DNA of 64,000 bases. It comes from Oasisia sp. SBJ-2009. Taxonomy: Eukaryota > Annelida > Polychaeta > Sabellida > Siboglinidae. The notes beneath the pieces were generated by a model. It saw only the letters and a program-made list of their open reading frames with translations. It was not told the DNA's origin and did not search any database. Positions 1-12,719 of the stretch are shown here, in pieces. Within the stretch, counting starts at the first letter, position 1, and every line of letters starts with the position of its first letter. The stretch spans positions 30,780,158-30,844,157 of the forward strand of contig OZ024862.1 of assembly GCA_964017155.1 (NCBI GenBank), written 5' to 3'. The translations under genes and the position numbers were made by a program.

Positions 1-362
1 ATATCTAATCTACACTGCTTCTTTGCTAATGTAACTCCATGTCCTCTAGTCCTTCTCTCTTCCTTAACTGAGAAAAAATATTTCTGTCAATATTTTCATA
101 CCCATTCAATATTAAAAAAAACTTCTATCTGATCTCCTCGCAGTCTCCTGGTTTCTAGTGTTGTTAATCCACATTCTTTTAGACGCATTTCATAACTAAT
201 ATTCCTGAATTTTTGTATCATTTTGGTTGCTCTTCTTTGTACTCTTTCTAGTATATCAATATCCTTCTTGCGATATGGCCTCCATGCCTGTATGCAATAT
301 TCTAAATGAGGCCTAACTATTGTTTTGTACAGTGGTATTATTAGTTCCTTTTCCTTGTACAC
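1..362 (-). mobile_element. LINE reverse-transcriptase C-terminal fragment
   Basis: The minus strand encodes a non-LTR retrotransposon RT tail: PLYKTIVRPHLEYCIQAW, then ERVQRRATKMI and LKECGLTTLETRRLRGD. This is the usual end of CR1/Jockey-type RT domains (VRPxLEYCxxxW and L..RRxRGD). After an in-frame stop near 96 the similarity continues towards position 1, so the copy is decayed. It is 5'-truncated and runs off the window edge. Confidence 0.8.
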
Positions 363-394
363 TATATTTCGCCTAATTAATCCAAGAATTTGGT

Positions 395-500
395 TTCCCT
401 TCGCTGCTGTCAGAGGTAGACCTATACACGTATGGAACGGTCTAGCAAGTGAAATAACACGGTTATCAAGTGTTCAACAATTTAATAAAACAAATCAAGT
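395..500 (+). mobile_element. LINE 3' end fragment
   Basis: The plus strand reads VRGRPIHVWNGLASEITRL and then VQQFNKTNQ. This resembles the HVWNxLPxEI..SVxxFKxxLD ending of many invertebrate LINE RTs. It lies head to head with the minus-strand fragment at the window start. It is short, so the family is not assigned. Confidence 0.5.
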
Positions 501-720
501 CGATGTTACTTTCTTCGTATTTATGAATATTTATCACAATGCTAAGACTACTTTACTGTTACGTTGTATTCTGGCTTGTAACTCTTACTAAGTTCCTGTG
601 TATTTTAGCTTGAAAAGGGCGTAGCGTCTTACAAGTCACATGTCTTCCTCTATGTCCCTTCAACAGCAGCAGCAACTCAACAATCATGAATTTATATTTT
701 CTATACCATAATATGTTGTG

Positions 721-880
721 TTTCATTCGTTCGTTCGTTCGTTCGTTCGTTCGTTCGTTCGTTCGTTCGTTCGTTCGTTCGTTCGTTCGTTCGTTCGTTC
801 GTTCGTTCGTTCGTTCGTTCGTTCGTTCGTTCGTTCGTTCGTTCGTTCGTTCGTTCGTTCGTTCGTTCGTTCGTTCATTC
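721..880. repeat. (TTCG)n microsatellite
   Basis: About 39 nearly perfect TTCG/CGTT units ending in two TTCA units. It is open in several frames (FVRS and NERT periodic peptides), which is a by-product of the 4-bp period and not evidence of coding. Confidence 0.98.
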
Positions 881-3389
881 ATTTCCATACAAGGTGGGGC
901 CTATTATGCAGATAAGTTATTATTTTAAATTGTTCTCGTATTGCAATACTTTTGACCTTTAATAGCCATACGGACAATGAATTGTGTAAAGTCTCATTAA
1001 GTATCGGTCAAAACAGACCGGAAACGAGAATCACTTGCGTTCGCGATATGAGACGCGTTCATATGACGTCATACGTATTGTATTTACACATCACGGACAT
1101 ACTACGTTTTTAAGGCGTTCATGATTGTCTTGATCTCGACAATCTGTAATCCCGTGCAGACTTACATTTGATTTTATATTCGATCTAATCCCTGACATTT
1201 ACTGTTGCTGTTTGACGCGCCAACTGTAAAAAGTAGACATCTAGTTTGAACTTCAGATGGCGTGACAGCAGCAATCTGTTTGATTCGTGCCATTTAATCT
1301 ATCGCTTTTGACAACGATTAATGCGTTGTTCGGTAGGATACGTTTTTCGTTGAACATTGCTCTGTTGGTTGGCTGATCGCGATCTGTCACTGGAAAGCCA
1401 CGGGAATGAATAACACAACAACCGAAGACGTGACGTAACTGCCAAGTGCATCATGGAACCGCACACGATCACAACATGGCAGATCTTCAAATGCAGACTT
1501 GCCCAGTTTGATATCCATGGCATCTATAAATGCTCCTTGGAGAATAGTAGTGAACATTACGCAAAAGAATATAATTGGGGAAAATCTCGGAATACGAACC
1601 TTAAAGGGAAACAAAAGTAAACGCCTTGGTGATATGGGGCTATTAAAGTTAATCAAAAGTAACAACTTCCAACAACGATCAGCTGTTTAACAGAAATTTC
1701 TTTTAGACCACATAGCCACCGAAAGTCTACGGACTACGCCATTTTTGAAATAGAATCAGAGTTTAAAATCAATTTATTTTAAACTCTTTGATAGAATGAC
1801 GTAGCAGTGTCGACTTGATCAGCGTGAACTGTGCATAGGCCTACTATCTTTTATTTTCTTACTTAGCCATGAAAACGACCACCATTACAACAGCCGCCAA
1901 ACTTTCCCTCACATATTTTACATACATATACATACATTATGTTATAAAAATCACTTGCATTCATCTAACTAAGAAAATTCACAAAACAAACGCGCAAATC
2001 TCGGTGGACGGCAACTCGGCTACACGCAGCTTCGCGGTTAATGTAAAATCGCTATATAAGTTAGCTTTACACAAAATATCGTTAGATGACGCATTTGTGC
2101 GCGCGAATATTGAAAACTTTACTTACTGCATTCGCACGCGCGAAATAATTTAATTAATTACAAATAATATAATAATAATTAATTATTAGCTTCACTATGA
2201 TGTGCAGGAAATAATTTTTTTTAGTAATATAATAATAATATTTTATTTCATACAACGCCACATATATAATAATTACTTCACAATATACTGCTATTAAAAA
2301 TGTATACAATAAGAAGAATACCACCCATAGGTAATTAACTAAAATTATTTATTAGTCATAAAAATACATAATAATAATAATCAATCTAGCCAATACAGTA
2401 AAACATGTCTTGTGCGAACCCTTTCATGAGCGACCACTCGTCTTGAGCGACCGTTTTCCTAGCCACGGGACGTGTCTGATTAAAATGTACCCACAATGAA
2501 TTACTACTTGACAAACGCAACCAGCGACCACACAAATTGTTCACGCGATCTTTGCTTTCTCCTGTTAATAGCGACCGGATCTGGTGCCGAACATGTAGTG
2601 GTCAAGCAGTCTTTATGTCGTTCATTCAGTGTTAAATAGTACACATTTAAAGCTGGCGCACATTTAATGTCATTAAAAGGACAACATAGTATTCTCGACA
2701 ATGGCAAAAGTATTCAAATGGGTCGTATTTTTACACTGTGGTAAATCGAAAACCCGCTCTTGTAAACATATTTGGATACTCATGATTTCTAGTCAGTTAG
2801 AAAATACGTTGGTTTGTCCTGCAACAAATCGATGACACAAGAGCAACGAAAGTTACAACGAATGTAGGGCCTAAAGCGTGTTGATTTACTCATGTTATCG
2901 CCCGAAACATAGCATGATTTATAAGTATGAAAATTACATTTTGTTCGACGTTATTGCTTTGTTTTGTTAATAAGATTTTCTATAAACATCCCGCGTGTGC
3001 TGCGTAGAGCAAATAAGCTTATATTACGTAAGCTGTGTTTTAACAATAATAATAAAAACAAAAACATATTAATATTATTTTGAAATGCCACAAAACCTCC
3101 GTTTTCTACCATCACATATTTCGCATATACAATTCATATTCTGCTTTTTCCGATCATTAATAAAGTGCTTTTTACCATAATTATTATTACATGTCTGGTG
3201 GTGGAAATATCATTCATAAGTAGAAAATAGGTCGTCATATTTTAATATATTTTCTTATGCATAATATGTATGTGATGAATGACAATTATTGCTACGTCGT
3301 AATTACTTTAATTATTTTACCATTTTAATTATTTATTACCGTTAATCATACCTATACATTAATTTATCACTACACGATCTGGCAATGCA
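881..3389. other. No recognisable gene; AT-rich non-coding
   Basis: I see no exon with splice signals, RNA gene or clear transposon here. Positions 2150-2400 are very AT-rich with runs of TAA/ATA triplets. The missing 5' exons of the RGK gene were looked for in this stretch and no P-loop coding exon was seen. Confidence 0.5.
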
Positions 3390-4600
3390 TTACTATTCGG
3401 CATCAGCGATCGTCACGTCTTGAAATGGTTCAGCGATCTGCAGCTCGAATTGTCATGCAAATCCGGCGGGGCGGCCGGTGTTATATAGAATATGGACCCC
3501 ATGGAAAATGGACCCCGGGTCCATATTCCCTATAGAATATGGACACCGCTATAGCATTTGGACCCCAGGATTCATATTTTATGTCCATATTCTATATATG
3601 CCACATAATATGGACCCCTCATAGAAAATAGACTCTGGAACCATATTTTATACGGGGTCCATATTATATATGTGTCATAGAATATGGACCTTATAGAAAA
3701 TGGACCGCGGGTTGTGTTGTTGATATAATTTATTCCTGGTGTAACTTAGAAACTGAGTGATACCCGTGATTCCAATGGAAAGTTAGCGTCTCTTACAAGC
3801 TCTTAGTAGCTTGTGTAAGCACTGTTGAAAGGGAGACTGGTCCATTCAAAGTTTCAAAACATGAACTGGTCTTACATGAAACAATAACACAATTATTTTC
3901 TCTGTTTATTATATTTTGTTGAGATGGCAATAAATGAGCAAACAGTACTCTTAGTTATTCAAACATCCCACAATATGGAACAATTCACACATTGTAACAG
4001 TTAAATGGATACACAGTATTCAAAGTCAAAGATGATTAACATTTTAATGGCAATGGGGGCTAAAATGTAAAAATAATACAAAGTGTTTTACAAGTGTTAT
4101 CAATGATGGCTGTGATATTCTAGTTACAATTTATGAACTGCATTATATTTATTTACCAAATAGTTCAGCTTTTTAAAAAGGTGTCCAAATTATATAAGGG
4201 AGTCCAAATTATATAACATAATATGCCCCCCCCCCCCCCGGGTCCATTTTCTATGGGGGTACATATTCTATCTGACGCCGGTAGTCCATAACGACAATAC
4301 TGCGGCAATTACACTGGCTGCCAGTCAGAAAGTTATCGAATACAAGCTACTGGTACTCGTGCACAGGGCTTTTAGAGTATCTCGCGGTACTGCTACTCCA
4401 GCACGCACCTCCCCGTTCGCTGCGCTCTGCAGGCGGGTTCTTCCTCGAAGTGCTAAAAGTGAACTTAGAACGTTTCGGCCGCCGTGCATTTGCCTGTGCA
4501 GGACCCACTCTGTGGAACAAACTCCCTAGGAATATGCGCGACAACGGCAATCTAGCACAATTTAAGAAACAATTAAAAACATTTTTATTTTCTACATAAC
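3390..4600 (+). mobile_element. CR1-like LINE 3' fragment, split by a TIR element
   Basis: Left part 3390-3474 reads RLEMVQRSAARIVMQIRRG. The right part, from about 4282, reads ILRQLHWLPVRK and, after a one-base frameshift, EYKLLVLVHRAFR. Further on, THSVEQTP and an NNFKKQLKTF-like ending appear in shifted frames. This is the VQxxAARIV...LHWLPVxxRIxYKLLxLxxKA block of CR1/Jockey-group RTs. The interruption at 3475-4281 matches the TIR element exactly. The copy is a pseudogene. Confidence 0.75.
3475..4281. mobile_element. 807-bp TIR DNA element (MITE-like) with GAATATGGACC repeats
   Basis: The ends are inverted repeats of about 45 bp. The left starts CCGGTGTTATATAGAATATG; the reverse complement of the right end starts CCGGCGTCAGATAGAATATG, and both continue into an AAAATGGACC(C)CGGG block. 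Inside the first 250 bp, (A)TAGAATATGGACCCC and its complement recur in both orientations about ten times, like subterminal protein-binding repeats. There is no coding capacity. A CCGG at each end may be TIR or target duplication. A poly-C run lies at 4226-4238. Confidence 0.75.
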
Positions 4601-4634
4601 TAGTTTTACACAACGAACATTATATTTTAGCTTA

Positions 4635-4637
4635 ACT

Positions 4638-4687
<50 letters not shown>

Positions 4688-4735
4688 AAATATATATATA
4701 CATATATATTATAATATATATATATATTCATGTTT
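4635..4735. repeat. (TA)n microsatellite
   Basis: A long TA run with a few interruptions directly after the LINE 3' end. Confidence 0.9.
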
Positions 4736-4859
4736 ATTTATTTATTATACATTGTGTGTCTACATCTTAATAGGTTGATTCTAAAAGCCCAAACACACAG
4801 CCACACACATTATTATTAACACTCCTCCTATGCTAACCACAACTACACTGTGTTTGCAG

Positions 4860-4948
4860 TCTCGGACATCGACGACAGTTTCACGGTGACCGTGCTGCTG
4901 AACGAGGAGGAGACGACGCTGGAGATCAGCGAGAAGTCGTGCGACGAG
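4860..4948 (+). CDS. RGK GTPase exon (post-switch II beta strands)
   Basis: The acceptor TGTTTGCAG precedes 4860 and the donor GAG|GTAGAG follows 4948. Two bases complete an upstream codon, then 29 codons follow ([20 protein letters not shown]...SCDE), ending in phase 0. It is GC-rich compared with the flanking DNA. Confidence 0.85.
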
Positions 4949-7900
4949 GTAGAGCCTATATAGTGGGCAGAGCACTGTTGATTTTACCATTGGCGGCCAT
5001 GTTAACGTTTTGTCATATTATAAGGAAACTGGACAGGAGAATTGTTTTAATTTTTAACACAGTCACTGCAGTCATGTCACTGGTATGCTGATCAAATTTC
5101 GTCAAAAAAACAAATATCAGGCTCTCTTAAAATGCATGCATGTGTACTGCCCCTCAATATTGACCAAACTGAGCACGCTTTTCTGCATCCGCAGGGTCAT
5201 GTAAGAATAAATGGCTAAAAATCACTACGCCAACTACATTCTGCCTAACATGCATCATTGCACTGCAGATACATCATAGCACTGAACCTACTAGTATGCC
5301 TGTCCTATTGTACTCATTTCACATAAAAGAATTTTTCAAAATCTCAAATGACACAATTAGTAAGGTACTACATTCGTATGGGTTAGACCAGGAAGTCTAA
5401 CTGCGCTCTGACCACTAGTGCGTCAACACCCGTATCACGAGCAGCGAAGGCTTCCGTTGGTGCTTCCTGTCCGCTCTCTACAGACCTACAGACTTTCTGG
5501 CGCACAATGTCGCAACAAAATCGTCCATCGGGCATGGCCACCCTGGCTAATCACGTTAATGCGGCATCGATCTGTAGTGGCCCCGGGTAGTGGACGCTGT
5601 CCCGCGTCCCACGGGCATGGTTGTGGTGTGATTGGAAATGATCGCTACGATACCGTAGCATTGCAGCGCGTGTAAATGTCCGATTATGATGGATGTGGAA
5701 AATAATCTAATCGAACAGAAAAGTACCCCAAAATGTAGGGCGCCGCTTGCGTAACTGCTCAAGTTGTTATTTCCGGTCTCTTCGTGCGTTCTAGCACGTG
5801 TTTCAACAACGTTTGTGTGTGTGTGTTTGTGTGTGTGTGTTTGTGTGTGCTTGCGCGCGTGCTTGCGTGTGTGCACTGTATGCACATCATAACGCACGAG
5901 TATGTATTCCGTTTGTAACACATGCGTATTAACATTAGCCAATATTGCACTGTGTTGTCTATTGGACATGATATGATATATGTAATCGTTACGTTCGTCA
6001 TTTCTAGGGCAACCTCTTAGAAAATGCCGACGCTTACGTCATCGTGTATTGTACAAATGACCGGATGTCTTTCCACCGGGCAGTCGACATCCTCTATCGG
6101 TACGTCGCACACGTCGTCTTCTTTAAACGGCCAATCTGTGTTTCTTCCACCTCGCTACGCCGCTTGACGAGCACAGCTGTTGACGCGTGTTGATTCTCCG
6201 CATCGTCGCAAAGCATAAACGTGATTTTTGTGTGATTAGACCGACGTTGGCAGTCTTAAAAAAATATATGGTAGACATTGGGCTTAAACATGTGTGAATG
6301 TGTTATCGAATGTTATAACGCATATACGTAATGTAATACAGTGTAGGGGTACTGTTGTTATTATTATGTCAAACCCAAGTGCTAATGTGCGTACGTGTTT
6401 CATATCATACATTGATGCATTCATCTCGCAGTGTTTATTTTAAATTGCCAGATATAATTGACGAATAATTTAGTGATTTTGATAAAATAAAAAATTCTAA
6501 CATATTGTGGTTTGTTCGTTGGGTAAGTCCTGTCCGTCTTTGCGTGAGACGTGTTTGTTGTACGTGAGACGTGTTTGTTGTACGTGAGCCGTGTTTGTTG
6601 TACGTGAGACGTGTTTGTTGTCCAGTATCCGGAAAGAGGAGGCACGCGACAATGCCATTATTCTCGTCGCCAACAAAACCGACCTCGTTCGCAACAGAGA
6701 GGTGGCGGAGCAGGGTGAGTTGGCCTCGTCATCGTCGCTACACATCTCATCCCGGATGTCTAGCTCCCGTCGTCTTCTCCGTGGTGTCCTTACCCTCTCC
6801 TCTGTCCATGCTTTCTATTTTCTTTTTTATTCAAATCAGACAACGCCGTATTCCCTTGGGGATTGAGTTGAAGCATTGACTGTCTAATACACGCATATTG
6901 CGTAATACAGCACATCAGATAATAATGCTATGCTGATACCGTTATGGACACAACCAGCATACAGGAGCACGTTTGCTTAAATTTTGACATTTTCATTTCC
7001 AATAGGAGTACATTATTTGCAGCCGTGATGGCCTTAGACACTGTATATCTATTACCTTGTTAACGTCGATGGATGCACGGTTTAGAGGATCATATATCTA
7101 ACTTAATGTAACGTCACGTATGTACACTGCCACAAAACAAAACCGCAACATCCGTAACACGCCCCGCAGATTACGTGTAATACAACGTTCACGTGAAATC
7201 AATGATCCGGTATCCGTCAAATCGCAGCCCTGTCTGAGAGGCGCGGCAAGTAGGATACGATCTACCAACAATGATAATAAGTTCTGCGTCTCGCAACAAT
7301 CAATGTCCGGCGTCAACCGTTTGTCAAGTCTAGTAGCGCAGTACATAATGTGCATTAGTCAGTATTGTTGAAGGGGCGTGGGCTGTTTGTGACATGGGTA
7401 TCCAGGTACCAATTACCTGTACATGTGCTGTAGAACAATAAAGGTTAGGCGAATTAATTACTTGTAATAGCGTACCATTTCGATAACACAAACGTAGTGA
7501 ATATACGAAAGATCGATACCCGTACCGTAGGAGGGGCCCACGGCACTTAGTAAAGGCCAGAGCTAAAATACCAATTTGAGCTTTCAATTGACAGATTACT
7601 AGCAACAAGTATTTCTAGTCACACAGATTTACGGTGAGTGATATGAACCACATGACTACTATGAATACTATGGTTGTCCTAACCTAAGCGCCAAATGCAT
7701 ACCATCTTACTTAAATGTTTCATTAAATATTACAGAAACGATAACATTAGTTCATCATTTATACGCTAACTGTATTTGCAATATATATTTCAATGACATC
7801 ACTATTACGTGTACATTAACGTTTGTTAGATTCGCCATAGTCTTCCCTGTGTGTGGTTTTGTTTAGATCTAGAGTTTCGTGTCCAATGTTGTATTCTCTG

Positions 7901-10900
7901 TTTGGCGATGAATGAAGTTTTGATGTAATGGTGAAATATGTTGACGCTGCAGAGAACTCCACAAAAACAGCAAGCTATATACCCTCTTGTGTGTACAAGC
8001 CGATCTGTGAAGCAACTGTTGCAGCACCAAAATCATCCTGAATATGTGTCAACGTTAATAGCAGAATCAGCTCAGTGTACACGAATAGATCGAACATCTG
8101 TCACAGAAAACAATTGTTTTGTTATGTCAGATGATTCATGTACTGCTAGCCTGGATTTGTCAATGGCCTAAGCGGTTGATATATGTGAGATACTACCCAT
8201 TTGCCTTGACCTGGCAGGAAATACACCAACGCTGTCGACCTATTGTATGGAATTAGCACAACTCGTAAAATTACGATATTTCCCGGCATGCGAAAGGTTA
8301 ATTCATTGGCCGAATTGCAATCAATCAAACTAGAAAATCTTACTGTGGAGGCATGGCTTCAGTTCGAACTAAGGGATGGTCGCCCTACTGTTTCATTACA
8401 CAACTCCAAGCTTTGGCGCAAACTGACTATTGTTTTACAGTCTCTGTCGTTGGAAAACTCGATAAATTGCTTAGTTTATACCGGGGGATACATTATATAT
8501 ACATTGTGTTGCCTAACTCTTGGTTAATGTTACTCAGGGTTTATTGATGTGTTGTACACTAAGCTAACCCGTTTATCTATCCGTCCGTCCGTCCGTCCGT
8601 CCGTCCGTCCGTCCGTCCGTCCGTCCGTCCGTCCGTCCGTCCGTCCGTCCGTCCGTCCGTCCGTCCGTCCGTCCGTCCGTCCGTCCGTCCGTCCGTCCGT
8701 CCGTCCGTCCGTCCGTCCGTCCGTCCGTGCGTCCGTCCGTCCGTCCGTCCGTCCGTCCGTCCGTCCGTCCGTCCGTCCGTCCGTCCGTCCGTCCGTCCGT
8801 CTACCTTTCCGTTTTGTCTGTTTGCCTGTACACCTGGTTGTCTCCCGCTACTAACTAAACGCACTGGCACTGTGACGCAGTAATTAATGGAAGTAACTTT
8901 CGATTTCCTGTTAGCGCTATGGTTGTCTGCCTGTTTCTAAAAAAATTCCCAATGGGAAAACGGCAATACAATAAACTCGATGGCTGTTGTGAGAGAAACT
9001 CCAATTACTCGGATTAGCCGGCGCCGTTTTTCCTTCTGTGGGGATTCGCGCTTGCGCTGATATGGACATCCGGATGTGCTATAATGCGCGTGAGCAAACT
9101 GTTATTACAGTTGCTGCAGAAAACCAATAGAGAAACGTTTTACAAAAGGCTACGATATCGACGAAGTAATCACCCAGATAGGGTCAGTCCGTCAGTTCTG
9201 TGGTGGTGACTATAGATAAGCGTTATGCTGCAAGTGTTACACCTATAAACATCGTACTAGATGTTGGATACAGATGCATATACATATCGAACTATTCGAC
9301 CCAACATCAGCCAAAAGGCTTCTTTGTCCATTTCCAGTCCGTAGGTTTTATTGTGGGAGGTAATCTTTTAAAATCGTGTTCACCTTTAATACATTACACT
9401 CACGTTTTGTCACACTTTGCCGTTATTGTTCCTTCTTTGCTTTATTGATAACTCTTGCACGTCTTTCGCATATCGGCTCTGATTCGTTAGAATATGGGCG
9501 TTATCGACGTTTCTTAGTGTGTGTCATAATTCATCCGTTTGACTCTTCCGTCTGTATGAAGAACGTTCCAATTATTTTATACCCAAAAACAGAAGATAAA
9601 GATCTCTCATATTCGTACAAAAGCAAATATATTGCGCAAATATTCCCAGTTCGCAACGTGCTCATTTGCGTATGCATCTATTATATTTGCGTACTAATAA
9701 CAATATTTCAATCATCGCCTTTCTAGTCGTCGTACATTAAACTTCTCTGAGATTGTACAGTGACGTTCTTTGTGATTCTCTCCTAACACCAGCTCAAAGA
9801 ATATTGGAAAAACAGTGTGAAAAAGAGAGGTCTCGAAAATGGCAGTCGAGAGTGGAAGAAAACTGCGAAAGGTTACAAATGATGGAGCGAACCAGAGCGG
9901 GTTATGTAGCTTGAACTCGACACGGGCTCAATGGGAGCGAAAGTGGTAGCGTCAGTGCTTGAGAAACACCCTGCACGAGGGCGTTAAAGTCCAGACCAAA
10001 CACCTCAAGTCGATAAGCGACATTCGCCGAGCGTTAAGCGATATGTTCGTTCCAAATAGAGCGAACGTGCCCAGCTAGCGCAACCATTGAACCATTGAGA
10101 GTCGACCATGTTATGAACCAGTGTCGTGTGAGAAGCTGACCGTGTCGTGGGTATACAAATATTTTTACCTACTCTGAGTCATATAATGGAAAATATCTTC
10201 AAGACAATTTCCAAGATGATCCAAGGAACAATTAGCAACAGGAAAAGCCAAAGCTATGTAAACGTATGTGTTGTCTGCATTATTCTGTCCGCGCGGTTTT
10301 GTTGTATTTATTTTAACACTACAGAACTGTCCACAACAGAGGAGTAAATATAAACAAATATAATATATATTCTGCTTGCTATTTACGCAATTAGGTCGCA
10401 TATCACACATAAGGGCACACGCACGCATACACGCGTGCGCACACATAATAGTCAGGACGCCAGACAGGTATACCCTGCACCGACTGATATAGTTTGTTTC
10501 TTGCTGGATTCTACAACCTTAGGACCTCTATAACGAATATCAAGCGGATATCCTTGAGCAATTTGAGATATCCAAGACGGCCGCCGGCGCCAATAGAAAA
10601 ATAGCTTTCGAACCAGTGAGCATAGAATCGCCTGTGATACCATTTTTTTTAGGTAAAGTTGTTTTGAGCAATCAATTTTTTTTGGTATTTCTGCAATTTT
10701 AGGTAAACATAAAAGTCAAAGGTCATGTTCATATAATATATACACACGCACATAAAACACATCGCACACACGTACAAGCTCGCATACAGTAACACGCGAA
10801 CACAAGTGTCCGACCACCCTTAAGTGTCCTGCATGTCAAGACAGAACCTGCCTTTGGCAATCTGCGTACCCACTGCGTGCCTTCACTCACAAACGCCGTA

Positions 10901-12441
10901 TGCTTTAGAATCTTTAAATCAGTTGGCGACTAGCTCGACTGTGGTCTTTGTCAAAGACATTCGTCTCCTGCCGATGTTATTTCATCATAAGCCGCAGGTC
11001 CCGCGTCATTATTATGCCTATGCTATTTGCCAAGGAACAGCCGAGACCAGGGAGTAATTCAGTGCAGCAGGGTCCTAGGGACATACCACCAAATGGATTC
11101 CTACGCCATAGTAGTCCTGCTTAAAAGAACTGCATTGTGCTTTTTTGTAAATTTCTGGAAGCACTAAATGTAGGACTGGTTGAATGGAAATGATATTTCT
11201 GCGTAGCGTGATATCACAGCTACGAAATTTTGATATGCCAGACAGTGAAAAGGTGCGTATGCATACAGGTGTAATTTGGCTTAGATGTGTCAACATTGGC
11301 AATCGGCCGCTGATTGAAGCAAAAATAAAGGGGTGTCAGGTTAGAGACTGGATTGTAGGGGAAAGAGATGTCATTTTCAGGAATTTCATACATGACATGT
11401 GTCGATGAAGACTAATTAATGTCTGAAATACCATGGATTAATAATCCTAGTGGGAAATCAAAGAAACGTTACAATGGCCGCCTATGGGAACTCAATTGGT
11501 AGTATCTACCCTCCTGTGCGATTGTCCTCCGCTATGAAGCGTCACGTGATGCGTGTATACACGTGGGCGTCATTGAATCGTCTGGGTTCGGAGGTAACTG
11601 GTGACGCCTATCCTTGCTCGAAAATGTTTGGAGCAGTTGTGGTCGGTGCGTGACAACGTGGCTGGTGGAGCTGACGTAGTGGAGTCATCGCTGGCCCAAG
11701 ATATGTGCACTATCCGCTTTATTTTGGCTCTAGATATTAGTTTTCCTAAGAGTGCAGTTTTGAAATGTTACTTTTTACACTTTTACACTGTATACGCAAA
11801 CCCATTGTGTTAATATATTAAGTCATCATTTGAGTTATCATCTCTCTGCAGACAATACACTGATTAATAAATATCTGTCTACTCCACATGCTAATTGTTT
11901 CTTGCAGCGACTTAGAAATTGTTGTGATAACAGTTTACGCTATATGCAGACAAAATATAGTTTCTTATTGTTGGCACATGGAAACAGCGTGAACAAAATT
12001 AGGAATGTTTCCCTATACCCCTAATTAGTCAGCATGTTATACCTGCAGTTTCAACACGGAATTTAGAAGTAAATTTTGCAACTAAAATGTTGGAGAACAC
12101 ATCAGATTTACCGAACGTGTTATTATCATATTCGTGACTCACGAATTATTCGTCGGTAGTCGCCTCTTTATTCGGCAAACATTATTGCAATTGCGCTAGT
12201 CACTAGTACACTAGACTATTGTAATTCTCGTTTTCAAAATATTTTTTAAGGTTATCACAAAACTACAACGCGTTCAGAATAGCTTAACAACGGTTGTGGC
12301 CAAGTGTTCACGTTTTTCTCATTCTATGTTGCTTAAAACTGTAGTCTCTGCATTGGCTTTCTATCCGATATCGTATCATCTTTAAGATATGTAGTTTTTA
12401 TGTACTATTACTCATCAGGCACTTTCCTGTAAACAGCCGTC

Positions 12442-12498
<57 letters not shown>

Positions 12499-12663
12499 TA
12501 TACAGTGTATATATATATATATATATATGTATACATATATATATATATACATATATACACACATATATATATATACATATATACGTATATATATATGTAT
12601 ATATATATATATATGTATACATATATATATACATAATATATGTATACATATATATACATATAT

Positions 12664-12719
<56 letters not shown>

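Noticed and set aside
559..928. FVRS/NERT repeat peptides and, at 8549-8870, SVRP/TDGR peptides
   Set aside because: Frames through (TTCG)n and (CCGT)n microsatellites; no independent coding evidence.
1387..1690. Possible upstream RGK exon or separate small gene
   Set aside because: Short overlapping frames on both strands without P-loop motif, codon bias or convincing splice sites.
5418..5675. 85-codon plus frame between RGK exons
   Set aside because: Lies in the intron between two phase-compatible exons and has no GTPase motif.
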